DNA of 64,000 nucleotides from Capnocytophaga haemolytica (lineage in GTDB: Bacteria; Bacteroidota; Bacteroidia; Flavobacteriales; Flavobacteriaceae): positions 1 through 64,000 of the forward strand of contig NZ_CP014227.1 of the NCBI RefSeq assembly GCF_001553545.1. The letters are read 5' to 3'. Below, in pieces: positions 16,850-27,590 of this stretch. The notes beneath the pieces are model-generated. The model ran no database searches. It was given only the letters and a program-made list of their open reading frames with translations, and had not been told where the DNA came from. How positions within the stretch are numbered: position 1 is the first letter of the stretch; every line of letters starts with the position of its first letter. Made by a program: the position numbers and the translations under genes.

Positions 16850-16869
16850 ATTATTCTCAGGTTTCAGGT
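16778..16869. repeat. 92-bp perfect direct repeat, copy 2
   Basis: Partner of 15520-15611, offset 1258 bases. The exact identity in otherwise diverged paralogues points to recent duplication or gene conversion of the 5' ends. Confidence 0.9.
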
Positions 16870-16924
16870 CTCAGCTTTCAGCTGTCAGTCATCAGGGTAC
16901 AATCTGACCTCTGACCCCTGACCC

Positions 16925-17572
16925 CTATTTATTATGGTCTTTCAAAAACTGTGCCAAGCCACTATCGGTTAAAGGGTGCTTCAGCAGCCCCAGTATAGCC
17001 GCCAGCGGCGCAGTGATCACATCAGCACCAATGCGAGCGCACTCCAAGATGTGCATCGTGTGGCGCACTGAAGCCGCCAATATCTGTGTATCGTAGCCGT
17101 AATTGTCGTAGATGAGCCGTATATCCTCAATCAGGTGCAGCCCATCGGTAGAGATGTCGTCGAGCCTACCGATGAAGGGCGACACGTACGTAGCCCCTGC
17201 CTTAGCTGCCAATAGGGCTTGACCTGCTGAGAACACCAAGGTGCAGTTGGTGCGGATACCCTTATCCGAGAAATAGCGTATCGCCTTCACCCCCTCTTTG
17301 ATCATCGGTACTTTCACCACTATTTGCGGATTGAGAGCCGCCAGCTCCTCACCTTCGCGTACGATACCCTCAAAGTCCGTAGCGATCACCTCTGCCGAGA
17401 CGTCCCCCTCTACGATGGTGCAGATATCCACATAGTGTTTGAGAATAGCCTCTTTGCCCTTAATCCCCTCCTTAGCCATCAGCGAAGGATTGGTCGTTAC
17501 TCCGTCTAAGACGCCCAAATCTTGCGCCTCACGTATCTGTTCTAAGTTTGCTGTGTCAATAAAAAATTTCAT
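16925..17572 (-). CDS. fsa: Fructose-6-phosphate aldolase / transaldolase-like protein
   Basis: A 215-residue TIM-barrel class I aldolase of the short transaldolase (TalC/FSA) subfamily. The Schiff-base lysine is K87 in [10 protein letters not shown]. Other signatures are [45 protein letters not shown] and [12 protein letters not shown]. Annotated members act either as transaldolase in the pentose phosphate pathway or as fructose-6-phosphate aldolase; sequence reading alone does not separate these. It follows the four-helix-bundle gene by two bases. Confidence 0.9.
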   Translation of the reverse strand: MKFFIDTANLEQIREAQDLGVLDGVTTNPSLMAKEGIKGKEAILKHYVDICTIVEGDVSAEVIATDFEGIVREGEELAALNPQIVVKVPMIKEGVKAIRYFSDKGIRTNCTLVFSAGQALLAAKAGATYVSPFIGRLDDISTDGLHLIEDIRLIYDNYGYDTQILAASVRHTMHILECARIGADVITAPLAAILGLLKHPLTDSGLAQFLKDHNK

Positions 17573-17574
17573 TG

Positions 17575-17943
17575 TTATTTACTTTTTATTTCTTTATTCA
17601 TTCTCGCTGTCTTTAAGCTACTTGCAAGTAGTTTAATCAATTCTGTTGCCTCTACATCAATACTTTCATACTCTTTTTCAGAGATATATTCACATTCAAA
17701 AAGAAGTTCAAGCCAATAGACAGTCTCATTCATTTCCTTATAGCCAATAGACAATTTATGAATAAAATCCTCTCTACTTTCTGCACATTCCGCTTCTCTA
17801 ACCATTGCTCCAACAGAAGTACCACTTCGCAACACCTGTTTCGAAAGTACAAACTCCTTTTTACACTCTACTAAGTACTTATAAAGGTTCACTATCCTTA
17901 TTGCAAAACGAAAACTCTTCTCCTTCAGCACACCTTTCTCCAT
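17575..17943 (-). CDS. Four-helix-bundle (23S rRNA IVP-like) protein
   Basis: A 122-residue helical protein of the S23/IVP family (TIGR02436). It shows the typical start [16 protein letters not shown], then [20 protein letters not shown], the [18 protein letters not shown] helix and a last helix [13 protein letters not shown]. The family was first seen inside 23S rRNA intervening sequences but is widespread as a free gene. Its function is unknown. It is immediately upstream of fsa (two bases), so the two are probably co-transcribed. Confidence 0.85.
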   Translation of the reverse strand: MEKGVLKEKSFRFAIRIVNLYKYLVECKKEFVLSKQVLRSGTSVGAMVREAECAESREDFIHKLSIGYKEMNETVYWLELLFECEYISEKEYESIDVEATELIKLLASSLKTARMNKEIKSK

Positions 17944-17999
17944 TGTTTTTACTTATTTTAAACTTAATACAACATTCACTTTCCACTATACACTTTTCA

Positions 18000-18800
18000 C
18001 TATACACTATAAAACTTCCTTAGCATTGCCTCATACCATTTGCTAGGTAACAATCGTTTCAGTACAATAGAAAATTGCTCTAAGGGTTTTGCCTCTTTGT
18101 AATGCACACGGGGGTGCTTCGTCCTGATCACAGCCAGAATGCGCCGTGCCATATCCTTGGGGTCACCACCGTTATCGACGTGTGTATCCATTGTCTTCAA
18201 CTGCTGAGCGTACACCTCAGCATAAGGCGAATCCTCCTTTACAGGCGTGTAAAGTCTGCGCGAGGCAATATCCGTAGCAAAGTCGCCAGGGGCGATGGTG
18301 GTTACTTCTACCCCAAAAGGCTGCACCTCCATACGCACCGACTCACTGAGCAGCATCAGTGCCCCCTTGCTTGCCGAGTACGCCCCACGGAAAGGCAACC
18401 CCATATAGCCCGCGATCGAGGTAATGTTGATAATCAGCCCGCTGCCTTGCGTGCGCATCGTGGGCAGCACCGCCTGCATCACCGCCACTGCCCCGAATAC
18501 GTTAGTGGCAAACACCCCTTCCAGCTCCTGTGCGGATAGCTCTTCCACGGCACCCGTAGCCCCAACGCCCGCGTTGTTTACCAGCACATCAATCCTGCCT
18601 TCGCGCTCCACAATCGCAGCTACTGCCCGTTGCACACTGCCCGTATCGCGCACATCCATAGCAATGAGCTCAAACCCTGTCTCTTTGCCTTCGATATGGC
18701 GGGCAGTGCCGTAGACTTTATATCCCTCAGATGTAAGCAATTCTGCTGCTGCCCTACCGATCCCCGAGGTCGCCCCTGTGATGAGTACTACTTTTTGCAT
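18000..18800 (-). CDS. Short-chain dehydrogenase/reductase
   Basis: A 266-residue classical SDR. The cofactor motif is TGATSGIG (residues 9-16), with NNAG at 75-78 and the catalytic YxxxK as Y141 and K145 (YSASKGAL), with the catalytic serine region INITSIAG. The arginine after the second strand (TARH) fits NADP(H) preference. The C-terminal extension (KPLEQFSIVLKRLLPSKWYEAML) is basic and hydrophobic. The substrate is unknown. Confidence 0.9.
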   Translation of the reverse strand: MQKVVLITGATSGIGRAAAELLTSEGYKVYGTARHIEGKETGFELIAMDVRDTGSVQRAVAAIVEREGRIDVLVNNAGVGATGAVEELSAQELEGVFATNVFGAVAVMQAVLPTMRTQGSGLIINITSIAGYMGLPFRGAYSASKGALMLLSESVRMEVQPFGVEVTTIAPGDFATDIASRRLYTPVKEDSPYAEVYAQQLKTMDTHVDNGGDPKDMARRILAVIRTKHPRVHYKEAKPLEQFSIVLKRLLPSKWYEAMLRKFYSV

Positions 18801-18818
18801 CTTATCTCTTTAATCTTG

Positions 18819-18826
18819 CAAAGATA
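18819..18826 (-). promoter_or_regulatory. -7 element of the SDR gene
   Basis: TATCTTTG on the minus strand, 18 bases before the ATG. The -33 part is not clear. Confidence 0.6.
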
Positions 18827-19318
18827 CAAACAATTTCCGTAATACGGCATATCCATCTTTAAATAGTTTTTATAGGATAAGTTAACTTACTAATTCCCAA
18901 ACAAATACAAGTACACACTTATAAACCCACCTCCTCCCCTACCCCATTATCGAAAGAATAACGGATAGATAACGGAACACCCTCGAGCCGATCCCGAAGA
19001 TCTGACGCGAGCACCCACAACGGTAACCGAAGGAACAGTACAAGAACAGTATAGGAACGCCGAAGGATGACTGAAGGATAACCGAAGAACAGTAATAGGA
19101 TAGTATTAAGTTAGTATTAGGTTAGTATTAGGTTTAGCGAAAAACCATCGAACAATCAACGGGTTATAAGAGACCAGAAAACAGGGATCAGAGGGCAGAA
19201 GCAAGAACTAACTCCCACCCCTGACCTCTGATCTCTGACCCCTGACCTCTTTTAAAAAACATAACTCACTGATTACAGGGACATTCAACAAGTTCTCTGA
19301 GAATATTCTCCTAAAAAA
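18827..19318. repeat. Gene-free spacer built from degenerate short repeats
   Basis: About 490 bases without a credible gene. From 18950 to 19090 the sequence is a patchwork of ATAACGGA, CCGAAGGA and GAACAGTA-like units. At 19096-19135 the 10-11-base unit GTTAGTATTAG occurs about three times in tandem. At 19165-19252 there is a cluster of CAGGGATCAGAGG and TGACCTCTGATC units of the dispersed family. No hairpin terminator is evident. Confidence 0.65.
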
Positions 19319-19350
19319 TTTGTGTAGTTAAAAAAATAGTCGTACCTTTG
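19319..19350 (+). promoter_or_regulatory. Promoter of gyrB
   Basis: TTTG at 19319-19322, 20-base spacer and TACCTTTG at 19343-19350, 27 bases before the start codon. Confidence 0.82.
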
Positions 19351-19374
19351 TGCGCTATTTACATTATAGAGTAA

Positions 19375-21336
<1,962 letters not shown>

Positions 21337-21344
21337 GATAATGT

Positions 21345-21415
21345 ACAATGAATAGTGCATAATGAATAATAACACGTGTACTATTCATTGTTCATACATT
21401 ATTCATTAAAATAAT
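21345..21415. repeat. Palindromic cluster of ATAATGNATAATG-type repeats
   Basis: ACAATGAATAGTGCATAATG units are followed by their complement (ACTATTCATTGTTC, ATTATTCATT) around a central ACACGTGT. It can fold into a long imperfect hairpin between gyrB and the toxin-antitoxin pair and may act as a terminator. Related patches lie at about 5142-5165, 48433-48455 and 58518-58548. Confidence 0.65.
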
Positions 21416-21425
21416 AAGGAGTATT

Positions 21426-21671
21426 ATGCCAGTAGCCACTATAAGTGCAGAAGTAAACATCTCAGAAGTACCTTTCGTAGAAACTCTACTAAAGAAAATT
21501 AGAGCAAAGAAAGTAAAGGTGCAAATGCCTAAAACCATTGATGACACCTCAATGACTGAGGCTGAGTTTCGAGCAAAAATCAACAGAGCTTTGGAGGGTG
21601 ATTTTGCAGCTCTAACAAGAGAAGAACGAAAAAAACTGCTTTTTGGTGATGAGTACAAAAAACATCTATGA
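21426..21671 (+). CDS. Antitoxin of a second YoeB-type pair
   Basis: An 81-residue protein upstream of and overlapping a Txe/YoeB toxin. It has a short N-terminal part (SEVPFVETLLKKIRAKKVKV), then an acidic helix (MTEAEFRAKINRALEG) and LTREERKKLLFGDEYKKHL. It is not similar by eye to the antitoxin at 15958-16284. The role is inferred from gene order. Confidence 0.72.
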   Translation: MPVATISAEVNISEVPFVETLLKKIRAKKVKVQMPKTIDDTSMTEAEFRAKINRALEGDFAALTREERKKLLFGDEYKKHL

Positions 21672-21945
21672 AATTGACTTCTCCATAGAAGAAGCAAAGG
21701 ATGATATTGCGAGACACCAAGCAGCAGGAAACCTTAAACTGATTGTTAAGATAGACACCTTCCTTGATGAGATAGAATTGCATCCTTTAACAGGCACAGG
21801 CAAACCTGAACGCTTAAAAGGCTATGGAGATCGTGTAGTATACTCGCGCCGCATTAATGACGCACATCGGTTAGTATACGAAGTGATTGAAGAAGAGAAG
21901 AAAGTAAGATTACTCTCAGCGTGGGGACACTACAACGATAAATAA
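21649..21945 (+). CDS. YoeB/Txe-family mRNA-interferase toxin, second pair
   Basis: A 98-residue RelE-superfamily toxin with the pattern HPLTGTGKPERLKGYGDRVVYSRRINDAHRLVYEV (seen as GTGKPERLKGYGDRVVYSR then NDAHRLVYEV) and the C-terminal histidine of WGHYNDK. TTG and GTG codons precede it at 21643 and 21646; ATG 21649 is chosen and overlaps the antitoxin gene by 23 bases. It is clearly related to, but diverged from, the toxin at 15677-15973. Confidence 0.88.
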   Translation: MSTKNIYEIDFSIEEAKDDIARHQAAGNLKLIVKIDTFLDEIELHPLTGTGKPERLKGYGDRVVYSRRINDAHRLVYEVIEEEKKVRLLSAWGHYNDK

Positions 21946-21962
21946 CAGTAAAACATATTAAC

Positions 21963-22008
21963 AAACCACTACTCAAAAAACTCTATGGGTGGTGGTTTCT
22001 GCTTTTTA
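21963..22008 (+). terminator. Probable terminator after the second toxin-antitoxin pair
   Basis: AAACCAC at 21963-21969 pairs with GTGGTTT about 25 bases later, followed by CTGCTTTTTAG. The stem is short and the loop is long. Confidence 0.5.
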
Positions 22009-22031
22009 GATAACTTTAATACACGAATATT

Positions 22032-23288
22032 ATGAAAAAGTTTATTACACTATTAATGCTTTGTTCACTTGCATTTACTGCTTGTGACAATAAGGACAAC
22101 AAGGACACTCCTGACAATCCAGATCCTGAGGTGCCAGCGCCTAAACCACTGCCGCCAACACCTCCAGTGCCTCCTGCTCAGCAGACAGAGCCTCCAAGAA
22201 GTCGCGGGTTTATGGTATCAAGAGCGGAACATATCACTGCAAAAGACCTCAGCGATGCACGAAGCTGGGGTGCTAACTTGATACGCTTGCAACTGACTCC
22301 TGCGAGCTATGCCGTAGAGAAAGTTCATACCTCTGATGTATTTGCAGCGCTACCCGCTTACTTTGACAACGTAATCATAAAACGTATTCAAGAAGCTGAA
22401 AGTGTAGGTATGCGTGTGCTGTTAGACCTTCACCAAGCTCCTATAACTGTTGGTGGCAAGGCACCTACTGTTGACTATGAGAAGACCGAAGAGTTTTGGA
22501 ACAGTCCCAACACCAAAGCTTCGTTTATCAAGTTTTGGCAAATGATAGCCGAAAGGCTCAAAGATGCCAAATACAACAATGTGATATGGGGGTACGACCT
22601 TTACAATGAGGCAGCTATAGGCACCAATTGGGCACCTTCGCAGCAATGGATGAATATGGCAGACGACATTGTTGCTGCTATCCGTAAGATTGACAGCGAC
22701 GTATGGGTGGTATATCAACCTGGTACAAGTATTAGCCGTTGGGCAGATGTAAAACCATTGAAGGACAAGCGCGTGGTGTACAGCTATCACTACTATGCAC
22801 CATCAGGGTTTACACACCAAGGGGTTCAAGGGAGAGATAAATCCGAGACTTTCTATCTGAACCCTACAACACGTGCTGAGGCTTTAAAGAAAATACGCGC
22901 TAATATCTACCCTGGTAAACTCAAAGAGAGCTGGGAGCAACCAAGCCAAGCTCGTTATTGGGATAAGAACACTATGATTCAGTTTTTAGAGCCTTTTGAC
23001 AAATTCGTAAGAGAACACAAAGTGCCCGCCCTCATCGGAGAGTTTAGTGTGATTTGCTGGAGCGACGTTCCTTCGTCAACCAAATGGCTTAAAGACGCTA
23101 TGGAGGTATTTGAAAGCAAAGGCTATTCGTGGTGCTATCACGCTTTCAGAGAATGGCAAGCGTGGAGCTTAGAGCAACCCGAAGGTCCTGATAACTTCTG
23201 GGCTAAGGGAGAAAATATGCCAGCACCTTCAAAAACAGAAACCCAAAGAGCCAAAGTTGTAAAGGCTGGACTTAAGAAAAACTATTAA
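22032..23288 (+). CDS. GH5-family glycoside hydrolase lipoprotein
   Basis: A 418-residue surface or periplasmic lipoprotein: lipobox SLAFTAC (Cys18), Asp/Asn tether, a Pro-rich linker (residues 30-55), then a (beta/alpha)8 glycosidase of clan A. The acid/base glutamate is E193 in YDLYNEAAIG, and the nucleophile E337 is in ALIGEFSVICW, as in GH5 endoglucanases or mannanases. HYYAPSGFTHQG carries the conserved HxY region. It is not in a visible SusCD-type locus. The substrate is uncertain (beta-1,4-glucan or mannan, or host glycan). Confidence 0.85.
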   Translation: MKKFITLLMLCSLAFTACDNKDNKDTPDNPDPEVPAPKPLPPTPPVPPAQQTEPPRSRGFMVSRAEHITAKDLSDARSWGANLIRLQLTPASYAVEKVHTSDVFAALPAYFDNVIIKRIQEAESVGMRVLLDLHQAPITVGGKAPTVDYEKTEEFWNSPNTKASFIKFWQMIAERLKDAKYNNVIWGYDLYNEAAIGTNWAPSQQWMNMADDIVAAIRKIDSDVWVVYQPGTSISRWADVKPLKDKRVVYSYHYYAPSGFTHQGVQGRDKSETFYLNPTTRAEALKKIRANIYPGKLKESWEQPSQARYWDKNTMIQFLEPFDKFVREHKVPALIGEFSVICWSDVPSSTKWLKDAMEVFESKGYSWCYHAFREWQAWSLEQPEGPDNFWAKGENMPAPSKTETQRAKVVKAGLKKNY

Positions 23289-23449
23289 TAAATAAGCCTA
23301 AAATTATTTAGATTTGTTACATATTTCAGGGTAGCAAGTCGAGGTGTTTTTAACGTATACTATTTAAAATGAAATAGATAACGATATCTATCCGATACGC
23401 CTTCGATAGGGCTTCGTTAAAAATATTTCTACAGAATAAGAAACTTCAT

Positions 23450-23457
23450 TACCTTTG
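23450..23457 (+). promoter_or_regulatory. -7 element of hemA
   Basis: TACCTTTG, 69 bases before the start. The preceding spacer 23289-23449 carries no gene. It holds an imperfect TAACGA/TCGTTA inverted stretch at about 23378-23420. Confidence 0.65.
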
Positions 23458-23526
23458 CCGTTGAAAGCAAGATAATGAAGTTTTTTATTTTGTTAGAAAC
23501 GCTTTGTATTAGGTTGTAAAAGTAGA

Positions 23527-24783
23527 ATGAATCCTGAACATATTTCAAAGAGTAAGAGCTTTTATTGCGTTGGGCTAAGCTACAAAAAGGCAGATGCTAC
23601 AATGCGAGGTCTGTTTAGCCTTAGTGCTGAGCAGAAGGAATTGCTATTGGAGAAAGCAAAGGCAAGTGGCATTGATGAGCTGATGGTGATATCTACCTGC
23701 AATCGCACGGAACTTTACGGCTATGCAGAGCACCCTTTCCAACTGATACAGCAGCTATGCGCCTTCTCAAAAGGTACGGTTGAGGACTTTCAAGAGATTG
23801 GCTATATCTTTAAGAACCGTGAGGCTATTCAACATCTTTTTGAAGTAGGTACGGGCTTAGATAGCCAAATATTAGGTGACTTTGAGATCATTAGCCAGAT
23901 AAAACAGAGTTTTGTGCTATCACGGGATAAGGGATTGGCAAAGGCATTTTTAGAACGCCTTATCAACAGCGTGATCAGTGCGAGCAAGCGTATTAAGAAT
24001 GAGACAGCCCTCTCAGCAGGGGCAGCCTCAGTATCATTCGCAGCAGTGCACTACATTCTACATAATGTGAAGGAGGTTTCACAGAAGAATATACTGCTTT
24101 TTGGGGTGGGAAAAATAGGTCGCAACACTTGTGAAAACCTTATCAAACACACACAGAACAAGCACATTACCCTCATCAACCGCACACGCGAGAAGGCAGA
24201 GCAGGTGGCAGGTAAATTTAGTCTTATCGTAAAGGATTTTGAGGATCTGAATCGCGAGATCGCACAAGCTGACGTGATGGTAGTTGCCACAGGAGCTTCA
24301 ACACCGACGGTTACTAAAACACTTATCACCCAACAGAAGCCGTTGCTCATCTTGGATTTATCCATCCCTAAGAACGTGGCAGAAGAGGTGCAAGAGCTAC
24401 CTAATGTTACTGTAATTCACTTAGATACACTTTCGAAGCTCGCCGACGACACCATTGAGCGCCGTAAAAAAGCCATTCCTGATGCAATGCGCATCATCGA
24501 AGAGATGAAGGCTGAATTCCTGCAATGGCTCGACCGCAGAAAGTTTGCCCCTACAATCCAAGCGCTGAAATCAAAGCTCGAAGGCTTAAAGCTGGCTGAA
24601 ATCGACTTCCAACGCAAAAAGATAGAGGGCTTTAACGAACAGCAGGCAGAGCTTATCAGCAATCGCATTATCCAGAAGATCACTACACAGTTCGTCAACC
24701 ACCTCAAAGAGGCGCAAGATATGGAGGAGAGCGTGAATTGGTTACAACAAGTTTTTCAGTTAGAAGTTGCTGAGAACGGATAA
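23527..24783 (+). CDS. hemA: Glutamyl-tRNA reductase
   Basis: Reduces glutamyl-tRNA to glutamate-1-semialdehyde, the first committed step of C5 tetrapyrrole synthesis. The 418 residues cover the catalytic domain with the nucleophilic cysteine C58 in STCNRTELYGY, the NADPH domain with FGVGKIGRNTCENL, VVATGAS and ILDLSIPKNV, and the C-terminal dimerisation helix. hemC follows by 38 bases but has its own promoter inside and after the hemA 3' end. Confidence 0.96.
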   Translation: MNPEHISKSKSFYCVGLSYKKADATMRGLFSLSAEQKELLLEKAKASGIDELMVISTCNRTELYGYAEHPFQLIQQLCAFSKGTVEDFQEIGYIFKNREAIQHLFEVGTGLDSQILGDFEIISQIKQSFVLSRDKGLAKAFLERLINSVISASKRIKNETALSAGAASVSFAAVHYILHNVKEVSQKNILLFGVGKIGRNTCENLIKHTQNKHITLINRTREKAEQVAGKFSLIVKDFEDLNREIAQADVMVVATGASTPTVTKTLITQQKPLLILDLSIPKNVAEEVQELPNVTVIHLDTLSKLADDTIERRKKAIPDAMRIIEEMKAEFLQWLDRRKFAPTIQALKSKLEGLKLAEIDFQRKKIEGFNEQQAELISNRIIQKITTQFVNHLKEAQDMEESVNWLQQVFQLEVAENG

Positions 24784-24797
24784 TTTACTTACTTTTG
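24767..24797 (+). promoter_or_regulatory. Promoter of hemC
   Basis: TTG at 24767-24769 (inside the hemA end), 20-base spacer and TACTTTTG at 24790-24797, 24 bases before the hemC start. It allows hemC expression independent of hemA. Confidence 0.75.
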
Positions 24798-24821
24798 CGC
24801 TAACTTTTAAAAAGCGTATCA

Positions 24822-25742
24822 ATGAGACGAATTAGAATCGGCACCCGAGATAGTGAACTTGCTTTATGGCAGGCACATACTGTACAACGCCAGCTAGAAG
24901 CCTTAGGCTACCAGACTGAGATTGTAGCTGTAAAATCAGAAGGGGATATCATCTTAGATAAGCCTCTGTACGAGATGGGCATTGTGGGGGTTTTTACCAA
25001 AACCTTAGATATAGCAATGTTGCAAGGGCAGATTGACATTGCTGTACACAGTATGAAGGATGTGCCCACTACCCTACCCCAAGGCATTGTACAAGGGGCC
25101 GTGCTGAAGCGTGCCAATCCTCACGACATTTTACTTTACAAATCAAGTGCTGACTTTGCTGAAAACACTGCCTCAGTAGCTACTATTGCTACCAGCAGTT
25201 TGCGCAGGAAGGCACAGTGGCTGCATAGGTTTCCACTTCACACCGTAGAAAACTTGCGTGGGAATGTGAATACACGTCTACAAAAATTAACTGACAGCAC
25301 GTGGGATGGCGCTATCTTTGCCGCAGCAGGCTTGGAACGCATCAATAAAAAACCTACGAACCATTTGGTTCTGGACTGGATGTTGCCAGCACCTGCACAA
25401 GGGGCAATGGTAGTAGTAGTAAATGAGAAAGATGCTTATGCCCGCAAGGCAGTAGCACAGCTCAACAACCCTACCACCGAACTCTGTACTGAGGTAGAAA
25501 GGCAATTCTTAAAGACCTTAGAAGGGGGATGTACTGCACCTATTGGAGCTTATGCCTACTTCGAAAACAACACCATTCACTTTAAAGGAGGCTTATTCTC
25601 TCCTGACGGGAAGGAGGCTATCACAGTAGACGAGACAATTGAAAGCAGTAAAGCCTCAGAGGCTGGAAAACACTTTGCCACAATGGTTTTAGCCAATGGA
25701 GGAGCAGCCATCATTGAGCAATTCAACACACAAGCAAAATAA
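24822..25742 (+). CDS. hemC: Porphobilinogen deaminase (hydroxymethylbilane synthase)
   Basis: Joins four porphobilinogens into hydroxymethylbilane on a dipyrromethane cofactor. It is 306 residues. The cofactor cysteine is C237 in LEGGCTAPIGAYA, the catalytic aspartate is D80 in VHSMKDVPT, and substrate-binding arginines lie in TSSLRRKAQWL and NLRGNVNTR. Its product is the substrate of the HemD at 4337-5086. Confidence 0.96.
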   Translation: MRRIRIGTRDSELALWQAHTVQRQLEALGYQTEIVAVKSEGDIILDKPLYEMGIVGVFTKTLDIAMLQGQIDIAVHSMKDVPTTLPQGIVQGAVLKRANPHDILLYKSSADFAENTASVATIATSSLRRKAQWLHRFPLHTVENLRGNVNTRLQKLTDSTWDGAIFAAAGLERINKKPTNHLVLDWMLPAPAQGAMVVVVNEKDAYARKAVAQLNNPTTELCTEVERQFLKTLEGGCTAPIGAYAYFENNTIHFKGGLFSPDGKEAITVDETIESSKASEAGKHFATMVLANGGAAIIEQFNTQAK

Positions 25743-25759
25743 AATCTTCATCTTTAGTA

Positions 25760-25789
25760 TTGTCAATTCAAAAAATCGGCGTACCTTTG
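25760..25789 (+). promoter_or_regulatory. Promoter of the subtilase gene
   Basis: TTG at 25760-25762, 19-base spacer and TACCTTTG at 25782-25789, 52 bases before the start. Confidence 0.8.
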
Positions 25790-25841
25790 CCGCCGTTTCT
25801 GAGCGGTAGCTGCTGCTCGCTGTTTTATAAAAAATAGTGTA

Positions 25842-27491
25842 ATGAATATTAAAAAATCTCTCTTATGGGTTGCTGCGGCGACCTTATTTGTGGGCTGTAA
25901 GTCGGCTATGGACATAGCTTCAGCCTCTTTTGATAAAGCACCAACTACGCTTACCAAAGAAGGTAAGAAATACACTGACGAGGCACTAAAGCCTTGGCCT
26001 CACGAAAGCCTTACCACAGGTTTCCCAGGGATCAACCTCAAAGGGGCTTACGAACTGCTTAAAGGTATGAAGCCTCAGACAGTGATTGTGGGCGTAGTGG
26101 ATTCGGGGGTGGATATTGACCACGAGGATTTGAAGAATGTGGTGTGGACAAATACTAAGGAAATCCCTGGCAATGGCATTGATGACGACAAGAACGGCTA
26201 TGTGGACGATATCCACGGTTGGAACTTCTTGGGCAATATCGGGGCTGAAAACACAGAGATGACGCGCATCGTGAAATCGGGCAATAAGAAGAACCCTGAT
26301 TATGCCAAAGCTAAAGAAGCCTACGACAAGGATCGCAAGGAGGCTAAGGAAGATAAGGAACAGTACGAACAGCTTTTGCAGGTGGTTACCTTCTCAGATG
26401 GCATTTTGAAAAACCTCCTCAAGAAGGATGTTTATACCCTCGAAGATGTTGAAAAGGCTGCCAAAGGCAATAAGTACGACGCTTACACCTCTGAGGCGAT
26501 TGCTTTTATGCGCCAGATACTCGGCAAGACAGGCAATTCGGCAGAGCTCAAAAAGGAGTTAGAGCAAGGCTTAGAGCACTTTAATACGAAGTTAGACCGC
26601 CACTTAAACACGAAGTTCAGTCCGCGTAAGGACATCTTAAAGGACGACGAGAATGATTTCAGCAAGAAATACTACGGCGACAACAATGTGAAGGGTCCTG
26701 TGCTTAAGGATGCTCTCCACGGCACGCACGTTGCAGGCATCATCGGTGCTGAGCGCAATAACGGCAAGGGGATGAATGGAGTAGCTAACAAGGTGCTCAT
26801 TATGGCAGTGCGTGCAGTGCCTGACGGCGATGAGTACGATAAGGATGTGGCACTTGCAATCCGTTACGCTGTGGACAACGGTGCTAAGGTAATCAACACC
26901 AGCTTTGGCAAGGGCTATTCACCTCATAAGGAATGGGTGTACGACGCTATTAAATACGCCGCTGCTAAGGATGTGCTTATCGTGAATGCTGCGGGCAACG
27001 ATACGAAGAACATCGACTTGGATAAGAATGCGACCTTCCCGATGGACGAGATCAACGGCAAGGAATTTGCGGATAACTTCCTCACCGTAGGGGCATTGAA
27101 CTACGAGTATAACGACCATTTGGTGGCTGAGTTTTCTAACTACGGCAAGCGCAACGTAGATGTGTTTGCCCCAGGGGTGAAGATTTACTCTACCACACCT
27201 GATAACAAATACGAGTTTTTGCAGGGTACTTCAATGGCGGCACCTGAGGTAGCGGGCTTAGCAGCACTGTTGCGCTCGTACTTCCCTTCGCTTACTGCCG
27301 CACAGACAAAGAAGGTTATTATGCAATCGGGAGTGAAGGTGAATATGGATGTGCTCATCGGTGATGAACGCGGTGATGCGGCACCTAAGAAAGTGCCTTT
27401 TGCGGATCTTTCAACCACAGGCACTATCGTCAATGCGCGCAATGCAGTGATATTAGCAGCACAGCTGACAAAGACAAAGATGAAAAAGTAG
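25842..27491 (+). CDS. Subtilisin-like serine peptidase lipoprotein (S8)
   Basis: A 549-residue lipoprotein protease with lipobox LFVGC (Cys19). The catalytic triad is complete: D87 in VVDSGVDIDHED, H293 in HGTHVAG, and S464 in GTSMAAPEVAG, with the oxyanion asparagine in NAAGND. A region of about 200 residues separates Asp from His, much longer than in subtilisin. It includes a Lys/Glu-rich helical stretch (residues 145-275) that may be a surface insertion. There is no obvious C-terminal type IX secretion domain. It is probably envelope-anchored and of unknown substrate. Confidence 0.93.
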   Translation: MNIKKSLLWVAAATLFVGCKSAMDIASASFDKAPTTLTKEGKKYTDEALKPWPHESLTTGFPGINLKGAYELLKGMKPQTVIVGVVDSGVDIDHEDLKNVVWTNTKEIPGNGIDDDKNGYVDDIHGWNFLGNIGAENTEMTRIVKSGNKKNPDYAKAKEAYDKDRKEAKEDKEQYEQLLQVVTFSDGILKNLLKKDVYTLEDVEKAAKGNKYDAYTSEAIAFMRQILGKTGNSAELKKELEQGLEHFNTKLDRHLNTKFSPRKDILKDDENDFSKKYYGDNNVKGPVLKDALHGTHVAGIIGAERNNGKGMNGVANKVLIMAVRAVPDGDEYDKDVALAIRYAVDNGAKVINTSFGKGYSPHKEWVYDAIKYAAAKDVLIVNAAGNDTKNIDLDKNATFPMDEINGKEFADNFLTVGALNYEYNDHLVAEFSNYGKRNVDVFAPGVKIYSTTPDNKYEFLQGTSMAAPEVAGLAALLRSYFPSLTAAQTKKVIMQSGVKVNMDVLIGDERGDAAPKKVPFADLSTTGTIVNARNAVILAAQLTKTKMKK

Positions 27492-27534
27492 CTTTTAGCC
27501 CTTGGCTAATGGCTTTTAGTAAATAGAGAAAAGT

Positions 27535-27571
27535 AAAAGAGCCGCTCTGAACAAGTCAGAGCGGCTCTTTT
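27535..27571. terminator. Bidirectional terminator between the subtilase and sod genes
   Basis: AAAAGAGCCGCTCTGA and TCAGAGCGGCTCTTTT form a perfect 16-bp stem with a 5-base loop between convergent genes. Confidence 0.92.
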
Positions 27572-27590
27572 ATTGCTGTAAAGTAAGCGA

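Noticed and set aside
17575..17943. rRNA intervening sequence because of the IVP-like protein
   Set aside because: There is no rRNA sequence around it; the family is common as an ordinary free gene.
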